DNA of 64,000 nt from Arthrobacter sp. PGP41 (GTDB lineage: Bacteria > Actinomycetota > Actinomycetes > Actinomycetales > Micrococcaceae). Below are positions 36,754 through 45,500 of the stretch, piece after piece. Positions within the stretch are counted from its first letter, which is position 1, and each line of letters starts with the position of its first letter. The stretch lies in the NCBI RefSeq assembly GCF_002953935.1, contig NZ_CP026514.1, positions 2,976,001 to 3,040,000 on the forward strand, written 5' to 3'. The position numbers and the translations under genes were made by a program. The notes under the pieces were generated by a model that was given only the letters and a program-made list of their open reading frames with translations, searched no databases and was not told the origin of the DNA.

Positions 36754-37391
36754 CAGACCAGGCCTTCCGTGTCCTTCTGGAGCCGGCGGCCGTACTCGAA
36801 GACGCCGGCGACAAGGACGAGGACCAGTCCTGCCATCAGCGCCGCCAAGTCGAAATGGCCGACGAAGATGAGACCTTCCTCCGCGCTCCGCCGGCTGGCA
36901 CCTATCAGCTCCGCCAGACGGCCGCGGGCGACCTGGTCAAGAATTTGCCCGATAATGGAGGCCGCGGCCAGCACCGCTCCACAGGCGCCGATGATCCGCA
37001 CCGAAGCTGCGGTGAACAGGATCGAACTGCGAAGCCGGTAGCCCAGCAGAAACAGGAGCGCCAGGACAGTGAGAATGCCAAGCTGGTTCAGGGCGGCAGC
37101 CCAGGACAGCAGCGCCGCCTCCCCGGGAGGAAGAGCCTGGAGGGTGGCCTGCAGCGCCGTGTAATGGCCGGTGACCCCGGCCTCAAGCCCACTGGCGGTC
37201 AGACTGTCGGTCGCAATGGGAAGCTCCAAGGTCGTCGGACCGGTGAAGTACCCGGCGGTCCCGGCAACAGTTCCTGCCGTGGTGGCTACTGCAGCAACCG
37301 CCGACGCAACCATAATGAAGAGAGCGTCAAGTCTGGAAACGATCGGCTTGCCACCTTTGCGCCGACTGTCCGTGTTTTGTTTTATCCCCAC
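36753..37391 (-). CDS. DUF2975 family membrane protein
   Basis: A 212-aa membrane protein with four predicted segments (about 22-45, 95-118, 128-150, 172-195) and the diagnostic C-terminal motif EYGRRLQKDTEGLV. The partner HTH protein follows immediately. DUF2975/HTH pairs are widespread and their role is unknown; a toxin-like or signalling function has not been shown. The GTG start has GGGGGGAACCA before it. Confidence 0.85.
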   Translation of the reverse strand: MGIKQNTDSRRKGGKPIVSRLDALFIMVASAVAAVATTAGTVAGTAGYFTGPTTLELPIATDSLTASGLEAGVTGHYTALQATLQALPPGEAALLSWAAALNQLGILTVLALLFLLGYRLRSSILFTAASVRIIGACGAVLAAASIIGQILDQVARGRLAELIGASRRSAEEGLIFVGHFDLAALMAGLVLVLVAGVFEYGRRLQKDTEGLV

Positions 37392-37407
37392 TGGTTCCCC
37401 CCAAATA

Positions 37408-37442
37408 GTTATCGACTGCCGTTAATAACGACAGTCGATAAC
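37408..37442. promoter_or_regulatory. 35-bp inverted-repeat operator of the DUF2975-HTH pair
   Basis: Arms GTTATCGACTGCCGTTA (37408-37424) and its near-perfect complement (37426-37442) around a single A, with one mismatch. It lies 17 bases before the GTG start in an AT-richer patch that probably also contains the promoter. The HTH protein is the likely ligand. Confidence 0.65.
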
Positions 37443-37667
37443 GTAACCGGAGTTGAGCATCTCGTCAACGCGTTTTCTCACAGCGGCCCGCGTTTTCTCA
37501 CGTCAAAGCTGCCGCACCAAGGCTCGGGGAGCCGTAACCGATGGCCTTCGCTTCCTCACGGATCGAGCCCAGGATCGGGTCTGCACCGTTGGCCTAACGT
37601 CAGGCCCCAAAGTGTTACGAATGTGCTTATTCTGGGCTATCGAACCCTCGTGGAGGCCCGGACTTTG

Positions 37668-37740
37668 TGGAGCTAAGGAGATTCGAACTCCTGACCTCTT
37701 CGATGCGAACGAAGCGCTCTACCAACTGAGCTATAGCCCC
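37668..37740 (-). tRNA. tRNA-Ala (anticodon CGC)
   Basis: A 73-base cloverleaf without encoded CCA. The acceptor stem GGGGCTA pairs with TAGCTCC plus discriminator A, with one G-T pair. The D arm contains AGTTGGTAGA, the anticodon stem CTTCG/CGAAG encloses TTCGCAT (anticodon CGC, codon GCG), and the T arm is GGAGTTCGAATCTCC. The 3' end faces the accessory-looking stretch at 34.1-37.4 kb. Confidence 0.95.
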
Positions 37741-37866
37741 GGAACCCTCCGCCCCTGCAGGTGCGGCACCGGTGACCCTAGGCTACAAATTTTCCGGGCA
37801 GAAGCCAAACCGCCATGCCGAACCCGGTTCACGGGAAACTGTCTGCCCTGGTGGGCACTTGTCGGG

Positions 37867-38811
37867 TCAGGCGCGGCGGCGCTGCAGGACGTCGTCGAGA
37901 TTACTGAGGGCGCTCTGCGCCTTGGAAAGCTGGGGGCCGTCAGCGGCGGCAGCACCCGAAGGCGGCGCGGCGGCAGCACCTTGCTTTAGGGACGGCTTGC
38001 CAACAGCCTTCGGCAACTCGGGGAGCTCCAGAGGCTCGGGGGCAGGGCGCTCGGCCTTGGCTGCCTCAACATAGACGGGCTTGGGAACCTCTACGGGCTC
38101 CCACGTGGCGGACGCCGGGGCAGCGGCCGCTGCGCCGGCTGCTGCGGCACTCGGATCGCCCGCGGCCACCGCGACGGCAAGTGCAGCCTCGCGCAGTTCC
38201 ATTGCCGTCAGCGGCTTTACCCTTGGCTGGTGCGCCTCGGCGTCGAAAAGCGGGTTGTCCGGCTTTGCCGGCGCTGCTTCCGGCTTCGGCGGAACCTTGC
38301 CGGCGGCCTTGGACTGCCGGGGCGGTGCTGTCATCGCGGACCGGAAGGCTGCGTTAACCTTGGCCCTCCTGTCCCGGACAGCCAGCCAGCGCAGCAGGAC
38401 CACGGATCCGGTGGTAAGTCCGACGCACGTCAGCGGAAGGAACGGAGCGGCCAGCCCGAAAAGGAGGAGCGCTCCGGAAACGAATGCGGTGGCCAACGAC
38501 AGCAGCCCGATGAGGGCGATTGCCGTCCGGCCGTAGCGTATGCGGAACTTGGCCCCGGCCGGTGAGCCGGCAGCAGCGGTCCCGGGTCCGGCGCTCTTCC
38601 TGGTGTCCATGGCGTTCTCCTGCTGGGCGGCGACGTTCATAACCAAAGCGGCTGGCGGTTCCGGTGCTTCATCGGCTGCGGTGTCTGCCAGGAAATCGCC
38701 GGCGGGCTGGAACTGGTGCCTGCGGTTCCGGAGGACGTAGGGCGCAACCCACACAATCCAGAGCACAACGGCAACCACAAGGATCACTGAGCTGCTAAGG
38801 GGGAAGTCCAC
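37867..38811 (-). CDS. Hypothetical membrane protein with Ala/Pro-rich tail
   Basis: A 314-aa protein, unassigned. An N-terminal membrane segment (about 5-22) is followed by a basic RNRRHQF stretch, a linker, two more segments (about 103-125 and 128-150), and a long low-complexity Ala/Pro/Glu tail (about 165-314). A leaderless -10 supports GTG at 38811; a TTG two codons upstream is the alternative. It lies next to galU and the RimJ-like gene. Envelope location is likely, role unknown. Confidence 0.65.
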   Translation of the reverse strand: MDFPLSSSVILVVAVVLWIVWVAPYVLRNRRHQFQPAGDFLADTAADEAPEPPAALVMNVAAQQENAMDTRKSAGPGTAAAGSPAGAKFRIRYGRTAIALIGLLSLATAFVSGALLLFGLAAPFLPLTCVGLTTGSVVLLRWLAVRDRRAKVNAAFRSAMTAPPRQSKAAGKVPPKPEAAPAKPDNPLFDAEAHQPRVKPLTAMELREAALAVAVAAGDPSAAAAGAAAAAPASATWEPVEVPKPVYVEAAKAERPAPEPLELPELPKAVGKPSLKQGAAAAPPSGAAAADGPQLSKAQSALSNLDDVLQRRRA

Positions 38812-38818
38812 ATTCAAA

Positions 38819-38824
38819 ACCGTA
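38819..38824 (-). promoter_or_regulatory. Leaderless -10 element (TACGGT)
   Basis: TACGGT, seven bases, GTG at 38811, with no ribosome site. Confidence 0.45.
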
Positions 38825-38892
38825 TGAGCATCCGGCCCGCTGCGGCAGCATTGGCTGCGGTGTGTCGTGGCGCAACCGCCAATTCACTGGAT

Positions 38893-39513
38893 TTATGACC
38901 GCTGTGAGGCCAGCCACGGCCGGAGGAGACCCTCCGGGACCTCTTCCGACGTCAAGGCAAACGAGCGGTGGTCGGCCCATTCACCGTTGATGTGGAGGTA
39001 CCGCGGCCTATAGCCTTCGTCCCGGAACCCGAGTTTCTCCACCACACGGAGGCTGGGTCCGTTCTCTGGCCGGATGTTGATTTCCATCCTGTGCAGGCCC
39101 AAGGTTTTGAAGCAATGGTCCGTCACCATGGCGACGGCGGTGGGCGCGATGCCGCGGCCCGCGCAGGCCTGGTCCACCCAGTAGCCGAGGGTCGCCATCA
39201 TGGCCGAGCCCCAGACGATCGACGAAACGGTCAGCTGGCCAATAATGGGTGGCCTGACACTGCCGGGCCGCCGCTCGGTGATGAGGAAGGGCAAAGCGGT
39301 TGCCTGGGACGCCTGCGCCTTCAATGACCGGACCATATGCCGGTAGTCCGGCAGGCCGCCGGAAGGATCCGGGTTGGACGCTTCCCACGGCGCCAGCCAC
39401 TGGCTGTTGCGGGACCTGACTTCGGTCCATTCCTTCTTGTCCCGGTACCGGATGGGCCGCAGGACCAGATCCCCGCACTCCAGGGTCACGGGCCAGATGG
39501 GACCAGGGCGCAT
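38893..39513 (-). CDS. GNAT acetyltransferase, RimJ/RimL-like
   Basis: A 206-aa N-acetyltransferase. The start VTLECGDLVLRPIRYRDKKEW is the beta1-alpha1 unit of the RimJ/RimL family; GYWVDQACAGRGIAPTAVAMVTDHCF holds the acetyl-CoA binding Q/RxxGxG/A loop (ARGIAPTA), and HRMEINIRPENGPSLRVVEKLGFRDEGY is motif B. It probably acetylates a protein N-terminus or small amine. The ATG at 39513 is four bases past the galU stop, so it is in that operon, as with rimJ near galU in mycobacteria. Confidence 0.87.
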   Translation of the reverse strand: MRPGPIWPVTLECGDLVLRPIRYRDKKEWTEVRSRNSQWLAPWEASNPDPSGGLPDYRHMVRSLKAQASQATALPFLITERRPGSVRPPIIGQLTVSSIVWGSAMMATLGYWVDQACAGRGIAPTAVAMVTDHCFKTLGLHRMEINIRPENGPSLRVVEKLGFRDEGYRPRYLHINGEWADHRSFALTSEEVPEGLLRPWLASQRS

Positions 39514-39517
39514 GGCG

Positions 39518-40423
39518 CTACTTGGAAAGGCTGGCGGTGAAGCCGGGCAGCCACTCCCGCAGGCCGGGGCCGAGGTCCTCGCTGTCAATGGCCAGCTGGA
39601 CGCAGGCCTTGAGGTAGCTGAGCTTGTCCCCGGTGTCGTACCGCCGCCCCCGGAACACGACGCCGTAGACACCGTGCCCTTCGCCGTCACCGGTTGCCAG
39701 TTCCTGGAGAGCGTCTGTCAGTTGGATTTCGCCGCCCCGTCCAGGACCGGTGCGCTCGAGGACGCCAAAAACGGCCGGGTGGAGTACGTAACGGCCAATC
39801 AGCGCCAGGTTGGAGGGCGCTTCCTCCGGAGTCGGCTTCTCCACGAGGCGGTTGACCCGCACGTATGACTCGCCGTCGATCGGTTCGATGTCAGCGCAGC
39901 CGTAGGCGCTGATCTGCGACGGTTCCACTTCGATGAGCGCCACGACGGACCCGCCGGTTTTGGCCTGAACATCAATCATGGTGCCGAGCAGTTCGTCCCG
40001 GGCATCGATGAGGTCATCGCCCAGCAGCACGGCGAAGGCTTCATCGCCAACGTGCTGCTTCGCCCGAAGTACGGCATGGCCCAGTCCGTGCGGGTCCCCC
40101 TGCCGGACGTAGTGGATGTCGCCCAGGTTGCTTGCCGCCTGGATGGAAGCGAGCTTCTCGGTATCCCCCTTGCCTTCAAGGGTGGACTCAAGTGACGGCA
40201 CACGGTCGAAGTGGTCTTCCAGCGCCCGCTTGTTCCGCCCGGTGATCATCAGGACATCGTTGAGGCCGACGTGCACGGCTTCCTCAACCACGTACTGGAT
40301 GGCAGGCTTGTCCACGACGGGAAGCATTTCCTTGGGCATCGCCTTGGTTGCCGGCAGGAACCGGGTGCCAAGTCCGGCGGCAGGAATGACGGCTTTGCGC
40401 ACTCTCGGATTACTGGTAGTCAC
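39518..40423 (-). CDS. galU: UTP-glucose-1-phosphate uridylyltransferase
   Basis: A 301-aa enzyme making UDP-glucose from UTP and glucose-1-phosphate for envelope polysaccharides. The nucleotidyl-transferase signature VIPAAGLGTRFLPATKAMPKE is near the N-terminus, with PAIQYVVEEAV, LLGDDLID and VEKPTPEEAPSNLALIGRYVL following. The GTG start is set by a leaderless promoter. Divergent to 5-FTHF cyclo-ligase, as in Mycobacterium. Confidence 0.96.
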   Translation of the reverse strand: MTTSNPRVRKAVIPAAGLGTRFLPATKAMPKEMLPVVDKPAIQYVVEEAVHVGLNDVLMITGRNKRALEDHFDRVPSLESTLEGKGDTEKLASIQAASNLGDIHYVRQGDPHGLGHAVLRAKQHVGDEAFAVLLGDDLIDARDELLGTMIDVQAKTGGSVVALIEVEPSQISAYGCADIEPIDGESYVRVNRLVEKPTPEEAPSNLALIGRYVLHPAVFGVLERTGPGRGGEIQLTDALQELATGDGEGHGVYGVVFRGRRYDTGDKLSYLKACVQLAIDSEDLGPGLREWLPGFTASLSK

Positions 40424-40429
40424 CGGACT

Positions 40430-40435
40430 AATCTA
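40430..40435 (-). promoter_or_regulatory. Leaderless -10 element (TAGATT) for galU
   Basis: TAGATT, six bases, GTG at 40423. Confidence 0.55.
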
Positions 40436-40559
40436 ACGTCAGCGTCAAGCATTCAGTAATCAGGGGATGGCGGGCAACGCCCATTACTGACAGACGGAAC
40501 AGGCAACAACGCGCCGGCCCGGTCACCGGCCGGCGCCGTGCGGCAGCTACGGAGGAAGA

Positions 40560-41183
40560 ATGACGTTCGAGGATACAAAGGCAGCCAAGGACGATATACG
40601 CGCTGCCCATCGCCGCCGTCGGGCTTTGCTGACGCTCCAGGAGCGGCAGGATGCCGGGGAAGCCTTGGCGAAGCACGGGGCAGCGTGGGCCGATTCGGTA
40701 ACCCAGGGGAAGGCAGCGACGGTCTGCGCCTACCTCGGCGTCGGGGCGGAACCGCCCACGCTGCCTCTGATCGCGGCCCTCCACGACGCCGGCCACAAAG
40801 TCCTGCTTCCCGTCTGCGAGCCGGGGCGGGAGCTGAAGTGGGTCTTTTGGGCGCCGGGCGTCGACCTGGTGAGGAGCAGGTTTGCCCCCATCCTGGAGCC
40901 TGTGGGGGCACGGCATGAAATTGAGGTGGCCGGGGAAGCTGCCGCGCTCTTTATTCCTGCCACCGCAGTTGACCTCGCCGGCAGCAGGGTAGGCCAGGGC
41001 GGCGGTTACTACGACAAGTTCCTGGGCCACCTCGAATCAGCCGGGAAGCATATTCCGCTGGCCGCGGTGATCTACGACGGGGAACTGCTGCCCGCGGGCA
41101 GGATTCCGGTAGAGGCATTCGATCGGCCCGTGCCCGGCGTCGTGCTTCCCTCCGGGTTCCGGAGCCTGCGGGACACCCCCTGA
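40560..41183 (+). CDS. 5-formyltetrahydrofolate cyclo-ligase
   Basis: A 207-aa enzyme that uses ATP to turn 5-formyl-THF into 5,10-methenyl-THF. The N-terminal KDDIRAAHRRRRALLTLQER and the C-terminal signature DLAGSRVGQGGGYYDKFLGHL (ATP/phosphate binding Gly loop) define the family. A GGAGGAAG site precedes the ATG. The order galU (divergent), this gene and an FmdB-type zinc ribbon recalls Rv0993-Rv0992c-Rv0991c. Confidence 0.93.
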   Translation: MTFEDTKAAKDDIRAAHRRRRALLTLQERQDAGEALAKHGAAWADSVTQGKAATVCAYLGVGAEPPTLPLIAALHDAGHKVLLPVCEPGRELKWVFWAPGVDLVRSRFAPILEPVGARHEIEVAGEAAALFIPATAVDLAGSRVGQGGGYYDKFLGHLESAGKHIPLAAVIYDGELLPAGRIPVEAFDRPVPGVVLPSGFRSLRDTP

Positions 41184-41216
41184 CCGGGGACGTGCCCGCC
41201 CGCGAGGATGGTAGAA

Positions 41217-41243
41217 TTAGCACTCAGGCCCTGCGACTGCTAA
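41217..41243 (+). promoter_or_regulatory. CIRCE-like HrcA operator
   Basis: TTAGCACTC, nine bases, GACTGCTAA. This is the CIRCE consensus (TTAGCACTC-N9-GAGTGCTAA) with one change in the right arm. A -10-like TAGAAT overlaps the left edge (41212-41217). It lies between the cyclo-ligase and the FmdB-type gene, so HrcA probably represses the latter and heat shock relieves it. Confidence 0.75.
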
Positions 41244-41310
41244 TGGACATCCATCCGGATAATCCTGCGGCCGTCCGGGACCTCTCGTTTGCCCAAGAGG
41301 AGGAGCACCA

Positions 41311-41583
41311 GTGCCAACGTATGCGTACGCCTGCAAGGATTGCGGCCATGCCTTTGACATCGTCCAGTCGTTCTCGGACGGCTCTCTGACGTCCTGCCCC
41401 GAATGCCAGGGTACCCTGCGCAAAAAGTTCAACAGCGTGGGCGTCGTCTTCAAGGGTTCCGGCTTCTACCGCACCGACTCACGGGACGCCAAGGGCAGCA
41501 CGGTTTCTGCCGCTTCCGGGGCGCCGGCAGCAACGCCTGCGGCCGCACCTGCTGCTCCGGCTCCGGCTGCCGCCGCTAGCTGA
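41311..41583 (+). CDS. ruc: FmdB-family zinc ribbon protein, Ruc-like
   Basis: A 90-aa protein. The N-terminal half is an FmdB zinc ribbon with two CxxC pairs (Cys8/11 and Cys29/32) and the GSGFYRTD motif; the second half (about 61-90) is a disordered Ala/Pro tail. In M. tuberculosis Rv0991c (Ruc) is a redox-switched chaperone of this family under HrcA control and next to the cyclo-ligase gene. The same context and a CIRCE-like site suggest orthology. The GTG start has GAGGAGGAG before it. Chaperone function is inferred. Confidence 0.8.
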   Translation: MPTYAYACKDCGHAFDIVQSFSDGSLTSCPECQGTLRKKFNSVGVVFKGSGFYRTDSRDAKGSTVSAASGAPAATPAAAPAAPAPAAAAS

Positions 41584-41676
41584 TCCACGTTCCTCCGACC
41601 AGGCGGTTGCCTGTCAGCCGGGCCGCGTTGTCCACATAGCGGCAGGCGCACCTGCCGCGGCGGCCGTTGGCGCCTC

Positions 41677-41682
41677 TAGCGT
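41677..41682 (+). promoter_or_regulatory. Leaderless -10 element (TAGCGT) for the SAF-domain gene
   Basis: TAGCGT, six bases, ATG at 41689. Confidence 0.5.
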
Positions 41683-41688
41683 AGGCAC

Positions 41689-42456
41689 ATGCCCGCGCAC
41701 GGACAGCAACGCCAGGTTATATCAAGCGCCTCGTACAGACCTGGACTCCCCGGGGCCTCACACCGCAGCGGCCCCCACGGCAGGAGCCGCGGCGCCGGCC
41801 GCAACGCAAGCCGCCGCCCGCCGGCCCGCTTTGCCTCCTGGCTGGGCCGCAACAGGCGGCTGGCGGCCGCGCTGCTTCTTTGCGCCGCAGCCGCCATCAC
41901 GGTCCAGCAACTTACGCCGGCGCCGGTCTACACCGTGTCTGCGCTCGCCGCCGCCCGCGACCTTCCCGCAGGCACAGCAATGGCAGCCGCGGACCTCGCC
42001 TCTGTCCAGGTACCGCCCGGAATGCTGTCCGACGGGTTCCTCAATCAACCGGGCGAGGCGGCCGGGAAGCAACTTGCGGCCCCGCTGCGCAGGGGGCAGC
42101 TGCTCACGGATGCCCAACTGCTCGGTCCGGGGCTACTTGCCGGAACTCCCCCAGGGTCAGCGGCTGTTCCCCTTCGCATGGCGGATCCGTCATCCATCCA
42201 GCTCGTCTCACCGGGCCAGCTCGTGAACGTGGTGCTGACGGCAGCCATCGGCTACGACCAGCAGGGGCCGCCGGAGGTCCTGGCTTCAGGGGTTCCGGTG
42301 CTGTGGACTTCGGGTCAAGGCGGGCAAGGCGGCCAGTGGCTGGGCACGGCGGAGACGGACGGGCTCATAGTGGTGGCAGCCAACGCAGAACAGGCTGCCC
42401 GGCTCGCCGGATCCTCCACCCGGGGGAAACTGTTCTTCGTCCTGGTCGGACCGTAG
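41689..42456 (+). CDS. SAF domain protein, CpaB/RcpC-like
   Basis: A 255-aa membrane-anchored protein. A basic Arg/Pro-rich cytoplasmic stretch (about 1-57) leads into one membrane segment (about 58-72). The external part has the SAF domain (about 80-145: VSALAAARDLPAGTAMAAADLASVQVP, then GEAAGKQLAAPLRRGQLLTDAQL) and an RcpC-like end. Homologues help assemble Flp/Tad pili, but no tad/flp genes are near, so a periplasmic or wall role independent of pili is possible. Confidence 0.72.
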   Translation: MPAHGQQRQVISSASYRPGLPGASHRSGPHGRSRGAGRNASRRPPARFASWLGRNRRLAAALLLCAAAAITVQQLTPAPVYTVSALAAARDLPAGTAMAAADLASVQVPPGMLSDGFLNQPGEAAGKQLAAPLRRGQLLTDAQLLGPGLLAGTPPGSAAVPLRMADPSSIQLVSPGQLVNVVLTAAIGYDQQGPPEVLASGVPVLWTSGQGGQGGQWLGTAETDGLIVVAANAEQAARLAGSSTRGKLFFVLVGP

Positions 42457-42543
42457 CCTTGGGGGGCGACAGCGTGGTCGGCGCCGAGCCACGGCGCCAG
42501 CCACTTCCGCAGGGGCAGGGCTCTTGCCCCGCTGCTAGCCTCC

Positions 42544-45500
42544 TCAGCCCCAGTGGGGAGGCTTCTGTTCCTTCAGCCACGAATCGTGGTCGTCGTCTTC
42601 GCGGTCGCCCCAGCCCCGGGGTTCGTCTTCGGCTGCCTTGTTTGGCAGGGCGGGAGTGCCAGGCAGCGCGCCCGCGCCCGCCTGGCCGGTGTCCGAAGAG
42701 TCGTTCTTCTCGTGGTCCGGGGCCATCGCACCCGCCTCCTTGCTGTCCAGGCCTTCGGCCTCTGCTGGTTCATGGTCCGATGCTGCGTGCCGGGACGCGG
42801 CGTCGATTCCGTTGAGCGCCTGGTCCACGTCGTCGTCCAGGAAGGCGATGGATGTGGCTGTCCGCCCGGAGAGTGCGTTCTTTTCGAGGCCCAGGTATCC
42901 TGCGATGCGGTCGGCGCAGGCGGACGGATCCGTGAACACCTCGATGGTCCACAGGGGCATGTAGCGCCAGCCAAGGCGCTCCAGCAGTTGCGGGCGCAAC
43001 CGGCTCCGCTCCCGAACGCTCAGGGCGCGGTACTGTTCGGTGCCATCGGATTCAATCGCCACCGGCCAGGGGAGGTCGGCGTCCTCCTGGCCCATGGTGT
43101 TCAGCGGATCCGCGGCGGCCACCACGTCAATGGCGCCGTCATACTGGTGCCACACCCGGGCGCCGCGGGCGCGCAGGCGGTCTCCGAGGTCGGCCACCAG
43201 CGGATCGGCTCCAAGGGCCTGCTCGCTGGCCGCGGCCCGCGAGGCCGGAGTTCCGAGGTCCGTGTTTCCCGCAATTTCACGGTCAAGGAGCGCGTACAGG
43301 TCCACGGCGCCGTGCGTCAGCCTGGTGTGGTCCAGGTCCTCGGGCCGGAAGCAGGTGAGAACGTGCATCGACCTGCGGGCGCGGGTCATGGCCAGGGCGA
43401 ACTTCTCCCGGCCGCCCTCGGCGGAGAGTGGCCCGAAGTTGTGCAGTGCGCGCCCGTGCGGTGTGCGGCCAAAGCCGGGCGAGAAGATGACATGGTCGCG
43501 CACCAGCCCTTGGGCCCGTTCAAGATCCACAACCCGGAAGGACTCGGGACCGGCTCCGAAGAAGCCCGCCAGGGCCGGGTAGTTGGGCAGTTGGAGCCGG
43601 ATGGATTCCCCGATCCTGGCCGCATGGCGGAGGCTTGCCGTAACCACGGCCAGCGAGGTACGCGGGCGCAGCCGGGCGTGCTCGAAGACCAGCTGGACCA
43701 CCCGGTTGACTTCCGCCACCACCGATTCCACGCCCTCGTGGCCCGCACTGGGCAACCCGGTGCCGTCCGGCAGGTACTCCACCAGCAACGACCGGTCCAG
43801 TCCCGTGGCGGACTGCCCCTCGGGGAGCCGGCGGAGGCCGCCGTCGTAAAAGTTCTTGCTCAGCTGGAGCACGAGGTCCTCGTCCACCGCCCGGTAGACG
43901 AAGTTGAGCCGCCACACCGGAAGTACCCTGGACAAGGCAGCGAAGGCGCTCTCCACCCGCTGGTGCGCCGATTCGCCGGCCGCCAGGCGCTCGACGCCGA
44001 CGGTGAACGTGCGGGGGCTGGCGATGCGGGAGTCGCCGAAGGCAATGACCTGCCCGGCGCGGGCGATGGACGGCAGCACGGCCTGGAGCGACGTCGCTTC
44101 GGCATCCAGGATGACCACCGCGTCAAAGCGCTGCTCCGCCGGCAGCAGGCCGGTCATGAGATAGGGGCTGACGGACCAGACCGGAACCAGCGTGCCGATC
44201 AGTTCAGGCGCCTGCGCCGTCAGCGACGGCAGGGACACCCTGCCGTCCTTGAGCAGGCTCCGCAGGAGGTCCGCCTGGCGGGGGTGGGCGGCGATGGCGC
44301 TGCGCCACCGCTCGGCGAGGTCCCAGCGGAGGCGGGCGGCGCCGCTGGCAATGTGGGCGTTGTCCGCAAGGCGGTACTCGGCCTCCAGCTTCCGCAGCGC
44401 GTCGCCGTCGGACATGGCCAGGTAGTCGTCGCCGCTGATCATGGCTTCAAGGGCGGACTGCCACCAGGCCAGCTCAAGTTCGGCGGCCACGGACCCCGCC
44501 GGAACCTCGCGCTCCGCGAGGTCGGCCAGGAGCTCACCGAGCCCGTGCTCGCGCATGTTCTCAACCAGCAGGGTGCGCTCGGGCAGTGTCTTCAGTGTTT
44601 CGGTATCAGCCACCAGCCGTTCAAGCCGCTCCATGAGCTCCTCAAACCGGACGGCAGCCAGGGAACCGCCGGCCTCCGTGTGGCGCAGGGCATCACCCAG
44701 GCGGGCCAGGTCGCTGTCCAGCGAACGGTACATGGCGTTCATCTCGGCGAGCCCGGACGGAACGGCGGGATGCCGCTGCGTGGTGGCATAGCCTGCCCAC
44801 AGTGCACGCTGCTCCTGGACCAGCAGCAGGGACGTGTGCAGGTCCGCGATGTGGACCCCGGGCCTGACGTACTCCTTCGCGACCCTGCGCAGCCTTGAGC
44901 GCTGCATGGAGGTCATCTCAATGCCGCGCTCCTTGCGCCAGGCCGAGGGCGCCGTGGCGGAAATGAGGTCCGTGACCGGGCGGTCGAAGATGTCCGGCGT
45001 GAACTTGTCCAGGCTGCCCCGCACCGCCACAAGCAGCTCAAGCTGCTCGCCCCACTCCGCAAAGGAGGCACCCAGCCTGATTTCCGCGTGCTCGGCAACT
45101 GCCTCCATGCGGTCGCGCAGCGCAGGCAGGCTCTTCTCCACCGAGCGGACCAGTTCCTGCGCTTCCTCGGTCTCTTTCCGCGTCAGCAACCGGGCGCCAT
45201 GCCACGGACTGGTGGTGGAGGCCTTGCTGAAGCTGCCCAGCTCAGCTGCCCGGCGGAGTCTGCCGGCAAGCTCGTCACGGTCCCGGATGCTGTCCAGGAC
45301 GCTCCGTTTCAGCCGCACAGTGGTGGCCGGGGCAGGGTGGATGGAGGTGAGCTCCGCCAGCGACTGCATGGCTTGGTAAGGCGAGCAGCCCCACCGCTGC
45401 CGGACGTTGTGGAGCGAGGCCACATGGTCCATCAGGGCGTGGCGGTGCTCCGTGAGGGTGTTGTGGAGGTTGCCCAGCTGGGGTTCAAGCGACTTTTCGT

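Noticed and set aside
41689..42456. Start of a Tad/Flp pilus cluster, because of the CpaB/RcpC-like SAF protein
   Set aside because: No prepilin, TadA ATPase, secretin or TadB/C genes are in the window around it.
42553..44898. A 781-codon open frame on the plus strand, and similar long frames at 2733-4097, 46760-48457, 53838-55535 and 58985-60580
   Set aside because: Each is antisense to a well-recognised gene, has no family resemblance and follows from the high-GC codon bias of the true gene.
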